A stretch of DNA of 64,000 nucleotides from Tetrastigma voinierianum (GCA_016808115.1 JAEQBH010009464.1:22280-86279); one strand, 5' to 3'. Counted from the stretch's first letter, positions 35,293 through 47,845 are shown. Notes: a model not told the origin generated them from the sequence alone. A program made the numbers and translations.

Positions 35293-38200
35293 TGGTGATG
35301 GATCAAAATCAACACAGAATAATTAATACCGCCAGATATTGCTTCCCAATCAGCCAATATTATGAAACTTGTTTGTTGTGTTCTTTACAATTTCAGATTA
35401 AGCAGGAGGTTTCCTTAAAATGAATGAATTTCTTTCTGGTTTGATCCATGATGCGCAGGTGTGCCAGATCGAACAGAAGTAATGAAATTGGTTAAGTCAG
35501 GATCGCCAGTCCCATGAGATCGAGGAATTCTCGATCGACTACGACTGCTTAAGCTCTGCTATTTGGACTATGGTTGCAATTAGTATATCTAACAACTTAT
35601 GAAGAAATGTGAAAGGAATAAGATATGTAGCTAGAATAAAATGAAACATCTTAAGCTAAATAAAAAAGTGAATTTAGTTCTAATGGTTAGCTTTTAAAAG
35701 AGGAACAATTAATCTGACTGTTGTGAGCACCGATTCTGTAGACTACTGCAACAACGCTTCGCCAGACTTGGTTTGAATCAGTGAAGAGGAAGAAAGGTGT
35801 ACCATGACCGGATCCTCTCATGTGACATGTTTCATCATCTAATCTTCCCTGTTTCTTTTCGAATCAGAGGTTCAGATAACTACTTTAATAGAGTTGCCTT
35901 GTTTTGGGTGTTTTCCTTTTCCTTACCTTCATACCCAGGCTTATGGAGCTATAAACCTTAGCTCCTAGACACCAAAATGACATGGGTTTACACACTATGC
36001 TAGAGTTCTCTGCATCCTCAGAAATTGGAGCAGTTCATTCTTTCTTGATTAGATCCTTACTAACAGGATTGAACTTCTTGTTGGTCAAAAGCCCCGAACT
36101 CTACATCATTTTAATTGATAAGTCGACTGCTTTCATTCTAGGTTTCAAGTGAGAAGAAGATTTATCGATTAAAATTCTACAAAAACCATTAGTCCCTATC
36201 AGTGGGATTTACGCCTGCATGAGATATTGACTGACATAAGAGTCACTTCATACCTTCCACCGGGGGCCTCTGAAGTAAGGTATGAAACAAATACTATTAC
36301 AGGTATGAGACACTAATATTTGGATCGAGATGCAACAATAATAAACAATAATGATTAAAGTAGTTGATGGAGCCTGGAATGAGAATTCTATAGAAAAAAG
36401 ATGAATTCCCAACATGAGCCAATTTGGCTGAAAGTGGGTTTCTATTGCTTCTTCACACTCTTTGGTGGCTCTCGATCAAAAGAAGCTATAAGTAAGCTGA
36501 GTTAGAATTCTAAAATTGTTGGACTTCAGCCAGACGATGATGTTGAAAATAACATTAAATTACAAACAGCTGACAGCTAAACAAGGATCAGGAAATTACC
36601 AGTAATATAACTCAATCTTTCTAATCTAATCTAAAATAATAGCAACAAAGAAAATAAGCGAAAATTCGAAATACACGACGGCTACGACTTCTCTTCCGAG
36701 GCACTTCAGGCGCTTTGCTTTCTGTGGTTGCTTATTTATAGGATTCGGGTTGGGTCTAACCGATGCACTTCATATGGGTTTCAAAATAATTGTTGTTAAC
36801 AGTTATAGCCAGCGACCATGAAGGTATTAGCGACCTTGACCTGATCTTCGCGACCTCTCTTTCCGCGTCCCAGCGACTATATTCTTATCAGAAGGCGCAT
36901 TACGATGTGACTTCAATCATATGTCGCGGAAATTCAATCATCTGTCGCGACTTCACGCTACGTGCGATCTCTGCTGAGTTAGGGCCCGATCGCTTTGTCC
37001 ATGACCGTTTTCTGTTGTCTCGTGGCTTTATCTGGTGCGGCACCACCTTTAACACCTTGGATGCGATGTGTGACAGTGGCCGATCATCGTGACCCGCCGT
37101 TCTTTGTAATTGATGGCGACCGCTGAAGACGTCGCGTTCATATTTCTTGCGTTGACTCTTTGAGATCATGGGAGCTTTCTTTGTGTGAAGGCTTATCTTG
37201 ACATCTCTTGGATATGATGTCGCGACGGTGACTAAATGATGTCATGGCGATCCGATATCTTCTGGCCCGATGTCAGCATTTCTTTGAAGGATGCCAGCGA
37301 CCTCCTCTTCTGGCGATCATTGCTACGTGAGAATATTCGACCTCGACTAATCATGACCGATCTCGCATTCACTGGCGAAGGCGTCGCGACCATTTATCAA
37401 TCTGTTTGATAATGCGAACTAAGGACTCCGACCATGGTTCTTGTAGCGATCGCGACCCGCGCCGCGTCTGCGACCGATGCATGGGTTGATCATGACCGCG
37501 TCGATATTAAAACCATGATACTTTCGGTGGCGTGGAAAGTATTCAAAGACGATGACATCGCCGTTGATGTTTAATGTCGCTCATCGTTCTATTTATGTGA
37601 CTATCATTTATTAGTTTCTTTTGAAAATCTTTTATCATAACTTCTATTGATTGTCACTACCTCCATTCTTCTTAGTTTTCATTTATATAGCGTATAAAGT
37701 GAATTAATCAGCGACATATCATCACTTCTTTATTTAAATTCATGTTGATGTTTGGAGTTTCTGTTGCGACCTCTTTGCCGATTCTTTGTCCCGGTCGCGA
37801 CCTCCAAAGTCCTTTCTTTGAAATTGATTCGACTTCATTTTACTTGAGAAAACATTTCTTGTAAAACGTGGTGAGCTCAACCATGCGCCTCGTGGTGGTA
37901 TCTTCACTTCAGAACATCTCAGTTGATTGTCATGACCATGTCTTAAATGATGTCGCGACATAATCTTCATTGTTGCTTCTTTTAATCCTAGTCTATCTTT
38001 TGTTATAACTCCCTTCTTAGGTCACGACTTCTTATTAAATATTGGGTTCTTCCCAAAACCAAATTTGTTCAGATCAGTGACTTGGAATTCTTTGACTTGC
38101 ACTTCGTGAAACAGTTCGTTTTGGCTTTAAGTTCTCTACCAGGCCATTAAGTTGCCATGATTTTTTGCTAAAATTTGATTTCTGTTGTATTTTCACCGTT

Positions 38201-38294
38201 GAGATTTGATTAGATTATCGGTTTGCAGACTTGATTCCATCATTACTATATTCCTCAAGCTGGAAAATGGGTTAAGTAATAGGTTTTGGACTCA
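35293..38294 (-). repeat. 5' LTR of Athila-type element I
   Basis: It is 3.0 kb, beginning TGGTGATGG and ending GGACTCA on the + strand, so it keeps TG...CA. Five exact GTCGCGAC palindromes occur at 36,943, 37,219, 37,383, 37,794 and 37,952, all on the upstream side of the TATA box for minus-strand transcription, so they lie in the U3 part. It aligns with 22,526-25,490 but with frequent small indels. Frames at 36,790-37,169 and 37,740-37,970 are shadows within U3. Confidence 0.85.
36731..36740 (-). promoter_or_regulatory. TATA box of the Athila LTR promoter
   Basis: The minus strand reads TATAAATAAG. The same position holds CTATAAATAG in element II's upper LTR (46,881-46,890) and CCTATAAATG in the left-edge LTR (225-234). 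Transcription would start some 30 bases towards lower coordinates. The palindrome cluster lies upstream. Confidence 0.65.
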
Positions 38295-38960
38295 TGAAGC
38301 GTAGCTCGAAACCATATGACATAAAATGGGTAGCCCAGACACCACCAAAACCCCAATACTTTAACCATCATCGCGCTTTTGGTAGTGTCGACCTGAAGTA
38401 AAGGAAAAGCGACTCGCGCCGGCGCGGGTGGTGGGCGCCTTTTCTTCTTGTCGCGTATTTCTTGAGCGCAACCATGATCGGTGTCTTGCGCATCGTGCGC
38501 CATCGCGCGCACTCTCGCCCCACTGTCGCAGCCTCGCCAGTGGTTACGTTGAAACCAAGTGGCGGAAGTAGCCTCTCCGTTTTGGTCCATAGCATTTCTT
38601 TTCTGTTTTACCTATAAACCAGAAAAAAATTTTCTCATTTTTCTTTTCTCGGTGGCCTTCACCAAAACCACCATTGCCATACCATCACCAGTTACGAAGT
38701 TTTAATTATGACATTTTCTTATGCAAAAAACGAATAATCTTCAAATTACAAACACAACTTTCATATATAAATTAGAACGATGTCAGAAAAATCCTTTTTT
38801 TAACTATTTTGGATATTTTAAATTCTCAATAATATTAAGGGTTATATTTTCTCAACCCCCATGTTCCACATGATTACCATTATATATTCCACCTGATTCA
38901 ATCCTAATTAAATTAAAAATAAATAATGGATTATGATCTAACTGTTTATATCAGCCATGG
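38295..38960 (-). pseudogene. Gag start and leader of an older Tekay-type copy
   Basis: 38,360-38,590 is CpG-rich and encodes on the minus strand an Arg/Pro/Ala-rich segment (frame 38,255-38,590), as expected for the N-terminus of chromovirus Gag. 38,620-38,960 is AT-rich leader leading to a primer site. The distance from CpG-rich patch to primer site is like that at 18.4-19.27 kb. The piece stops at 38,294, where Athila element I begins, and the rest of its gag may lie at 21.0-21.9 kb. Confidence 0.45.
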
Positions 38961-39022
38961 AAACTGTCATATACCTAACTTCTTGATGCTAAGCTATAAC
39001 TCTAGTATCAGCCATGTTATAC

Positions 39023-39055
39023 AGGTATTTATAAACCTGAACACGATACCCATCT
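39023..39055 (-). other. Primer-binding site of the older Tekay-type copy
   Basis: On the minus strand GGGTATCGTGTTCAGG continues into TTTATAAATACC, parallel to 19,250-19,278. It is a degraded initiator-Met-tRNA site directly inside the LTR that begins at about 39,056. Confidence 0.55.
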
Positions 39056-39573
39056 TGATGCCCCCAGTCAGGAGTCCAGTTGACCGTCGACTCTGAGAAG
39101 CGTAGTCTCACATACTATCGCGAGACCCCTTTATGATAAAATGGCCATGTCGGGACCCATACATCCATACTCACCAAATGTATGCCTCTGAAAAGGTTTA
39201 TCTAATTTGTTTTGATTACAAGGTATCGAAATTAGATATTTTGTGACTTTTCATCATAGTAAAATAACATATTAAATTGTTCTTCGCCTTCAGGCCTCGG
39301 ATGCATCCAATCTCGGGTGGCAGCCCGATTGCACGAAATAATTTTTCCTCGACGGAATTGAGCAATTCTTGAGTGGTTGAATTCTCTGCATTTTCTGAAA
39401 AAATGCAATTCTCCAAAATACTCTCGTATCTTGACTTATGACAATATATGTCAATATTATGTATTAAATTAACGATTATGACATATCTGACTTTACTTCA
39501 GCAATAATGACGCCACATAAAACTTGTCATGATTTGGGATGATGGAACGCCCGACTTACTGGTAATATATCAA
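39056..39573 (-). repeat. Tekay-type LTR copy H, interrupted
   Basis: It begins TGATGCCCCCAGTCAGG beside the primer site. It shares TAATTTTTCCTCGACGG (39,340) with 8,118 and GGTTGAATTCTCTGCAT (39,374) with 8,154. The match to other LTRs fades near 39,540, where the Athila-type element II starts. I could not find the remainder on the far side at 47.9 kb. Confidence 0.55.
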
Positions 39574-41935
39574 TATTGGTGTTGACTCTACCCGATCACT
39601 TTACAAATTTATATGTCGTTATTACGAGAGGACTATTGTCTAATCCACGAAACTTTAGTATTAAAAACTTGTTGAGACCCGAGGATCTCCTATAATCCTA
39701 TCATTTCGATTTTGGTTCGACAAGATACTATAAGTCTGAGTGAAACTCAATGTCAATGGATTCTCAGTCAGATATGGTCCCAGAGATCTCAAAGTTTTCA
39801 TCAACTACACGTTCTGATTCTTTATTTGGACCATCAGTTGATAAACGGTGTTATTGTAAATTTGAGATTAATCTTGTAAAAATAATTTAGAAATAGCGAA
39901 ATAAAATGAATGAAAGTAAAACTGGTTCTATGCTTGAAATGAATCTTGAATAATTATCTTAAAGAGAGACACATAAGAAGCTGTGATTCTAGTGAGAGCA
40001 GTCAATTTTCAAGCGATGAGTATTGATTGAATTTTCTTGATTGTCTATCAAATTTTCAAAAATCTATTCGACCAAATATGATCTTAATTTGGTTTCTCCC
40101 TCCACATTTGGTTATCTCATTTTCACGTTCAGACCAGGATTTGGACCATCACCATGAACTTTACTGAATAAGGTATTTTCTTTGATACTTCCTTTTATTT
40201 ATGGGTATTTTGCATAGCCTCAAGTTCTCAGTTAAACAAGGATATTACTTCCAATGCTCTTCTCGAGGAAATTAGAATAGATCAGCCTTTCCTTGATTAG
40301 ATCTCGGCTAACAAGGATTGTATCTTTTCATAAATTAGGGTTGAAATCTACCTTTGTTAAATGAATGAGTGAATTCAGTTTCGTTCTTGTTTAAGTGAGA
40401 GAAGAGGATTTGTCTAAGTGAACTTGCAAAGCGCCAAGATCCTGTCATGAGTTGACATATCACACTAAGACTGACGATTACCCCAGGATTTGTCTTCACT
40501 GTGTCTTCGGGGAGAGGACCACTTAAATCAGGTGTGGCGCAGATTCATAAGGTATGAAAGCGATATTGAGGATCAAAATCAATAAACCCGTAATCTGAAG
40601 TAAATTCATAGATTGGAAATGGAACCGAAGATGGAAATACTATGGAAAAAGTCGATTTTCTAACTAAAACGTTCCTCTAATGAGTGGTTCCTTAAATTCT
40701 TGAATTCACCCTTTCTGACGTTGTGATCAATAGACGTATGATGAAGCGAACAAGTAAATTGTGAAATTGTAAAAGTTCTATCTGATTGAGATTAAATGAT
40801 AAAAAAAATTGATTCGACATTAGAGCCAGCATAGTGAATAACAATTAGATCTGACAATGCGAAAAGAAAAAAATCGACGAAACAATGTTCTACAAATAGT
40901 GAAAATAAAGAAAGAAAGAAAATAAAATAAGGTGACCTAGGCTACCAGATCTCTCCTCGTCTTTGAGCTTGCGTTTGATGCGGGTAGCCTTCCCATTTAT
41001 GGGGTTTCCTCGTTGTTCAGCCCCGATATGACTTCTTTGTGGATTTGGTAGCGGGCCCGATTCTTTGCTCGATTCCTTGACCTCGAGTTCTCTTGTAGCG
41101 ACATTGAATTAATAATAGCGACATTGACTTAAAGTTCTGCGTCCTTTGACCCGAGTGCGTTCAAGGTCCGCGACGCCAATCCGGTACCGCCACGGTTGAT
41201 TGTCTGACTCGTAATCTTATTGACATCTTCGCGCCATCGCGTTTGCGTTCGCTCTGATCTTTGCAGTCTTGATGGTTGTTCGATCGTAAATGACATGGGA
41301 TATTATCGTCTTCTGTTTCAAGTCTCCTGCCTTCCTTTGTTTGTGGTGTGTGCTTTGACATCAATATCTGTCGCGACATGACACTCTGTCTTGTTCCTTG
41401 AAGGGTTTCCCGCGATGTCAGTGTGTCGACCTGTCGTTCAGTCTTGAATCATTTCTCTTTGTGATGTCTTGACTTCATCCATAATTCTCTGGGGTATCAG
41501 TAGTTTGTATAGTGTGTGACACATTGTTCTTCTTATCATGACTATCATTTACAGATCACGCACTAGGTTCCTGTGATTGTTTTATGATATGCGACTTTAC
41601 CTTCACAACATCGCGACCATCACTCTTTTTAATTACAACAGCACCTCCCAGGCTGCCCTCTGTTGTGTTCCCTGTGCGACCTGCATCAAATTCTCTTCAA
41701 TCTTCTTGATATGTAGCTCTGAAATTTAATTGTGGATTATTCACATCATTAAATGTTGATTGCTTCCGTTTACTCTGCCATTCAGTACATTTTTATCCAC
41801 TTATTTCCTGCGTTTTCTCTTTTTCTTACTTTTTTTTACTTCTTCATAACTTTAATAGTGACAGATGGTGAGTTTCTTCTCAGTCACATGTCATTAATAA
41901 TTTTAGCGAAAATCAAGTAAATAGGACTAAGAGAT
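39574..41935 (-). repeat. 3' LTR of Athila-type element II
   Basis: It matches 45,467-47,845: AAATTTATATGTCGTTATTAC (39,605 and 45,492 regions), TTTTCATCAACTACACG (39,796 and 45,678), GAGTATTGATTGAATTT (40,018 and 45,911), and GACATTGACTTAAAGTTC (41,120 and 47,010). It is also more distantly related to element I's LTR. One exact GTCGCGAC remains (41,370); two others have become TAGCGAC. The TATA region reads CATTTATGGGG (40,994) and is damaged. Confidence 0.8.
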
Positions 41936-44900
41936 GACTTTTATTTAAATGAAACTCCCAAACTTAGAGTTTGCATCATAGAAACTAAAGAAAAGAAAAA
42001 TTGACACATCCTCAGAGCAGAAGGACATTTTATGTTTTGTTTACTTTACCTTATCAAATTAAAATATCCTTTGTCATTTCAAAAATTGGTTAAATTTTAG
42101 AAAACTTGTTTTGCCTCATTTACCAAAAATCACGATAAGCTAATATGTGTATACGGTTCCTTATTTAAGCCTTGTTTGTGTGTGTAAATTGAAATGTCCT
42201 TCTAAATTTTTGTATTGGATTTAGTCAATCCTTTGGGAGTTTTCTATATTGTTTGTTAAAGTCCCATATCGGTTTTCATTGTCCTCCTAGTGTAGGAAAT
42301 TGATTTCAACCTTCAAAATCAATCGAGTCTTTTGAAGCACTATTAGTAGGCTTGGGTAGGGATTGTGATGAATGGAATTTTGGGTTGAGATTACCCCAGG
42401 CTCTTTTTCTTTTCTCATCCCTTTGTTTTTTCCCCCAAACTTCATGTTTGACTCTACTACTATAATTCTTCTTTCATTGTATATTCTGAATTTTCTTGTG
42501 CTTGAACCTTGAAGAATTCATGTTGCCAGGGGTTGTGCCCCATGTTTTTGTCCTTTTAGAAACTCAACTCTCCATGAAACTTTGGATCAATGCTCCCACA
42601 CCAGATGGCGATAGGGTACTGAGTGTTGAAACACCTAAGACTTAATTGTTCAGGGGTTAGGCCTGAAGACAAAAAACTATTCCTTTAACTTTCTTTCTTG
42701 TTGTATTTTCCTGTCTTGGTCTCTAACCTACGCGCCTTCTCTGTACATCTCTTTGTCTTCTAATAAAAACTCCCAAAGGCTTTTATCTCTTTCTTCTTCT
42801 TTTGGTTCTTGGGTCATCTATTGGGTTCTACTTCTTGGAAGATTAATAGTAGATATTTTGGCTTTCATGACCTTCTTTTGGACATGGAATAGCAACAACC
42901 AGAGGGCTAAGTGCCAGCTACAGCTAGCATATCCGTGATGAGTGTTTGGAAAAGTTCCATGACAATAATATGGCTGTAATCATTTTCTGCGCTAAAGTTC
43001 TTTCCTTAAAAATTCGCAGTCAATATTCTTCCGTTTACAATTGTGGATTATATTCATTCGAGAAAGCTTTTATAACTAATTAAGTTCGAAGTGTGGGTGG
43101 CAGAGTTATGTTTTCTCAGAACCTTTGCTTATTCTTGTATATTTACATTAGTTTATCAAAAAGTTTGTTATCTCAGTAACCAATTCTGATTACCAACTAT
43201 TAGGGCACAGACAACGGTATGTTCTTGATTCAGTTTATCATTCTGTTGTCATTCATTTCAGCCAATTGAAAAGATCTTAGCGTTATTTCGATTCAGCAGA
43301 AAAAATAAACTAATAGAAACAAATCATATCGTTAATGAATTGTAATCATGAGGCTTCTTAGAATATCAAAGATTTCGATGTTCTGACAAGCGTTCATTTC
43401 TCAGCATTTGTATTGGAGCTTGAAAAACTCTCTATTTTAAACTTTAAAAAAACTGATCTTCTCCGAAGTTTCTGACTCGTTCAAAATTTGGGTCTCTGAT
43501 GTTAATGGTAGTGCGTCAGTTTGTGTAAGTGAGCTGCCGTTACCTCTGGGTGTGATTATATCTGCTAATGTTGTGCTCAGATGAACCGTTTGCCGCTCTC
43601 GAACAAGCAGTGGAAGCTGGTTTGTTCAGACTCCACTCATTCCGCCATGATGTTTCACCCTCGGACTCTTCCGCACGCTCTGTTCTCAAGCACCCTTCAT
43701 TCTTCTTGTTTCTAATTCCTTGTTCTTAAATCCCTTTTTATAATGAGTTGTGTCTCTTGGGAAGAACAAAATCGTTACTATTTCCTTGATTTTCTGTAAG
43801 GAATATTAAATGGGACCTCTCGATTCATGCCACAGTCACATTTTTAGCCCAGGATTTTTGGCTTTTGATACCTGCAGGAGTTGGAATCTGGTTTTCTTCA
43901 TAGTCTTTATTCTCCTCTAATTATGCCTCTTGGCAGAAAATATTCTCTCTGATTTAGTTTTGAATCGAGATGTAAATTTACATTTACTGCATTTATGACC
44001 ATTTATTCTTTCAAATTGACAAATTTGGGTGACTGTAAGTTCGATGCAGTTAAATGAGACTTAACTCTTGGGTTTAATGCAAGGACCCTTCCACTTAAGG
44101 CAGTATACTGCGTTATTGGACTTTTAAATCAGGACATTAATTAATTGGATGCATCATGACTTGATTTTCCAATATTTGACACATTCTAAGTCTGCGGGGA
44201 ATGTTCTCTACCTTCCTAGATTTGAGGATATTAATTTTGTCTATTTGACCTTCTTACCATTTATTATTCTTACACTCCACATTCTTGGTTGACTCTCTCG
44301 GACGATGTTATGTCTCAAAACAACAAATAATCCAAATAGCGGCCAAATATCGCAGGTTGTTGATGTTACTCAAATATTCACCTTGAGCTGTTTTTTATCT
44401 TGCAGGGCTGGACATTCACCTCTTAAAGTCAAACTGGTTCCAGCATTCACTGAATTAAAAATAATTCCCTAAAGCTTTAAATCCCATCACTTTAAATATA
44501 AGATCCACAATCAATTAATTCAACTGAAGCTAAAGTAAAATAAAATGGAAAGGTGAAGACTCCCTTTACATTCGAGTCAATAACAAATCTCGGGCATGCA
44601 CGTTATGATTTCAGGACTCTTCTTTGTCTGATCTTACGTTCCTTCCTGACCTAACCGTTTTGACTTTTGGACGGACTTTGCTTCATTAAGCTTACCGTAC
44701 TAATCATCCAATTTGGACTTTCTTTCATTTGACGTTCCGTCCACGTTCCTTTTACTCTGACTCATGCGTTTCACCCATTCCTCCATCGTTGAATTATAAA
44801 TCTCCGCCCTTGTCGGAAGTGATGATGGAGTAAAGAATTAAATCATGCTCATCATCAGCCTCCCTTCCGGTGTGCCAGATTCAATTGTTGAGTTAAACCG

Positions 44901-45442
44901 TGTTGCGATATATCTCGTAAGAGAATGGAACCGCTATGTTGAATAATACAATCACCCCATCCATCTTAGCGATGCTAACATTCTGAGAATCTTCAGTGCT
45001 TATTTGGATCTTGATGGATGCAGCCACGATAACCGATCTTTGCTAGGGCCATTATAGTCAATCTTTAGATTAAGGCTCAAATCATTAGCATTGATTGATG
45101 GGTTCCATTACTCGATATTTAGCCATGGATGGAATATATTCATAAATTCTCCATAGTGTCATATACCTTAGGAATCTTTTTGCTGCACATTCTTTGGTTG
45201 GCTTTCACCATCTAATCTCTATATCATGTTTATTCATTTTGTCTTCTGCGTAATTCAGGTGAGCTCGAGATCAATGATTCTTTGTCAGCCAGAACATTTT
45301 CAATATAGGTTTAAAGTTACAGTGGCAATTGAACCCTTTGCTTGATTCTTATTTTTGTTCTTTTTCAAAGCAAAAATAAAAAATAAAATCAATTAGTATT
45401 TTCTTGCTTTCCATGCGGAATATTGATTTATAAATTCTTTTT
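41936..45442 (-). other. Internal region of Athila element II, no coding capacity seen
   Basis: The two ends are conserved relative to element I. The middle (about 42,900-44,900) shows no recognisable protein on either strand, and the only listed frame above 60 codons, at 42,753-42,938, has no similarity. It may be leader, spacer or foreign filler. Confidence 0.55.
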
Positions 45443-45462
45443 GATCCGCAGCGGCATCTCAG
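45443..45462 (-). other. Primer-binding site of Athila element II
   Basis: The minus strand reads GATGCCGCTGCGGATC just inside the 5' LTR. Athila elements commonly use an aspartate-tRNA-type site of similar composition. The match is partial but lies in the expected place. Confidence 0.45.
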
Positions 45463-45466
45463 CTTA

Positions 45467-47845
45467 TTTGACTCAAAGATCACCTTTTCTAAATTTATAT
45501 GTCGTTATTACCCAGAGGACTCTTATCTATCCTGGAAACTTACTTGCTAAAACTTGTTAGGAACCAAGATCTATAATCTATCATTCCAATTTGGTTTTTC
45601 GTGAAGATACTGCCAGTGTGGTCGACAAACAATAAATGGATTTAAGTCAGAGATATGATCCAGCGAGATCTCGAAAATTTTCATCAACTACACGGACTAC
45701 TTGAGATTCGCCCTATTTTGGACCATCAGTTGATAACGATTGTTCGTAAAGGCGGGAATTAAGCTTTCATCATGAAAAATGAAAATTTACTAGAAATAAG
45801 AATAAAACCAGATAGTAAAACTAAGTTCTATATGAGAAATGAATCATGGAATAATTATCATAAAAGACACGCAAAGGAAAGCGATTTGAAGTGAGCATTC
45901 AATTCATAGTGAGTATTGATTGAATTTCTTGATTATCTCAGTTTAATCATCCAGAAAGCCAAATATGATCTGTTTGCGTTCCTCTACTCAGCATTTAGTT
46001 ATCTCATTTTCAGGGGATTCTCGGTGCGAGGGATTTGAATGCTTGCTTTTATGAGAACTACGAATGCGGGTATTTTTCTTGACCGCCATTACCATTTACC
46101 TGGAATTTGCCAACTCAGTTCTCCCGGTCAAGGATATCTGACTTCCAATTACTCTTCCTCGAAATTGAATAGTCTTCTTCTTAGTTAGATCTCGACTAAC
46201 AGGGATTGGCCTCATTGTCAGGTGAGGTGAAATCTCGCGTTAAATGAATAAGTCGTTCGACTGGATTCTTGACCCAGTGAGAAAGTTGTAGTGAACTTCT
46301 GCAGCGTAAGATCCTAATAACAGGTTAGGCCTTGCCCAAAGACCTTCGGCGGTTACCGGGGTTATTCTTTACCTGGCATCCCTTTCCAGGAGGACTTGTG
46401 ATCAGGGCTGGCGCGATTCTTAACGGGTATAAGGCGTGTTAGGATCCAAAATCAATAAACCAGCAATACGAAACTAAATTCATAAATTGAAATGTTCTAA
46501 TCTTGGAAAATACTCGGGAAGAGATCAATTCCTAACTGGCGATTCTCACGACAGGTGGGTTCCTTAATTACGAGATTACGCACTCTGTTCAGCGGTCTAT
46601 TAGGCATTTGCGAATGGAAGCCCCAGACGATCAGTTGAGATTTGTCGAAATTCCATACGTTCCGGTAGTAATTGAAAAGGGGTGATTTCGGCATTAAACG
46701 ACTCATGATAACATTCAGATCAGATCAAAATAAAGCGAAGGAAAAATCAGAAACAATGATTTCCCAAATAGCGAAAAAATAAAAGAAAGAAAAAGAAAAT
46801 AAAATAAAATAAAAGTGAAGCTAAATTACGAGATCTCTCCTACGATGCACCAAAAACGCGTTTTCGATCTGGGTAGCCTTCTATTTATAGGGTTTCTCCG
46901 ATTTGGGCCTAAACGATGTGACTTAGCTGTGGATTTCGAGTAGCCGGGCCAAAGATCTTTGTCGATTGTGACCTCGATTCTCTTGTCGCGACATTGAATT
47001 CATGTCGCGACATTGACTTAAAGTTCGCATCCTTTGGTAGTGCGTTCCGGTTGTCGCGACGCCAATCGTTGCCGCCACGCGGGTTGATTGATGCGCTACA
47101 TTGATATGCGTGACATCATGGCCTTATCGCGACATATTCTCCTTTCGAATCAGCTGGAGTCTTCAATGGTTGTTCTGATGCCGTGACAACTCGGGGACAT
47201 TATCGTGTTGGTACCGATCTCACCAAACCTTAACTGTTTGTCGTGATGCCGCGCTTTGATATCCCTGTCGTGACATCGACTCTGATCTTTGTTTCCCTTG
47301 GAAGGGTTTCAGCGATGTCATTGACATAACCTATAAGTTTCAAAATCTTGAATGTTCTCTTTGTGATGTCTTGACTTCATCCATAATTCTCTGCGGTGTC
47401 GATTGGTTGTGCCAGTTTAGCCGACAACCCCAGTCACTCGCCATAAACATCATTTGATCTTCTTCGGAAGTTCTGGCAGTTGTTTACTCGATGCTTCAGC
47501 GACTTCATACTTCTGTCGCGACATCACTCTTTTAATTCTGCTCTTTCCTCATTTGCCTACGTTGTGTTCACTGTGACCACACGCCAAGATTATATTTCAA
47601 TCTTCCTTGATATCGCGACTCGGAAGCTGAGCTGTCATGATTCCATTATCGATGACTCAGCGATTAGCGCATTTACGCTCTTTATACATTCATTTTTGTT
47701 TTATCCATATTTCTGCATTTTCTACTGCTTTTCTTCTTTTTGTATTATGGCAATAAATGGTGGGTTTCTTCAGTGAAATTATGACTCTTCATTTATTCGA
47801 TATTATGAAAAATCAAACAAAAAATGGACTAAAGAATGGCTTTCA
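45467..47845 (-). repeat. 5' LTR of Athila-type element II
   Basis: This is the better-preserved of the pair, with exact GTCGCGAC at 46,985, 47,004, 47,053 and 47,514. The first two are only 19 bases apart, each followed by ATTGA. The frame at 47,480-47,776 (98 codons, + strand) runs antisense through U3 and has no protein similarity. Confidence 0.8.
46881..46890 (-). promoter_or_regulatory. TATA box of element II's LTR promoter
   Basis: The minus strand reads CTATAAATAG, a perfect plant-type TATA box, followed by AAGGCTACCC. The sister LTR has the same flanks with a mutated box at 40,994. The palindromes lie upstream. Confidence 0.7.

Larger units (their letters stand above)
22526..38294 (-). 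mobile_element. Athila-type Ty3/gypsy element I, full length, defective
   Basis: A 15.8 kb element is read on the minus strand: 5' LTR 35,293-38,294, leader with primer site, gag, protease, RT, RNase H, integrase, an extra protein after pol, a long non-coding 3' region, and 3' LTR 22,526-25,490. The domain order and a FMDD-type RT followed by YGSSFEQCL point to the Athila group. LTRs of about 3 kb and a long stretch between integrase and 3' LTR are usual for it. All coding parts have stops and frameshifts. The element appears to have inserted into the gag of a Tekay-type copy whose 5' end resumes at 38,295. Confidence 0.85.
39574..47845 (-). mobile_element. Athila-type element II, gag-pol lost, non-autonomous
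   Basis: Two LTRs of about 2.4 kb (39,574-41,935 and 45,467-47,845) flank only 3.5 kb of internal sequence. Both internal ends align with those of element I: 41,950-42,760 with 25,500-26,450, and 44,970-45,460 with 34,720-35,240. Nothing of protease, RT, RNase H or integrase is readable between them. This is the structure of a large retrotransposon derivative that must borrow proteins from autonomous relatives to move. The LTR pair differs by many indels, so it is old or otherwise degraded. Confidence 0.75.

Noticed and set aside
47480..47776. 98-codon + strand frame with hydrophobic end
   Set aside because: It lies antisense in the U3 part of element II's LTR and is broken in the sister LTR.
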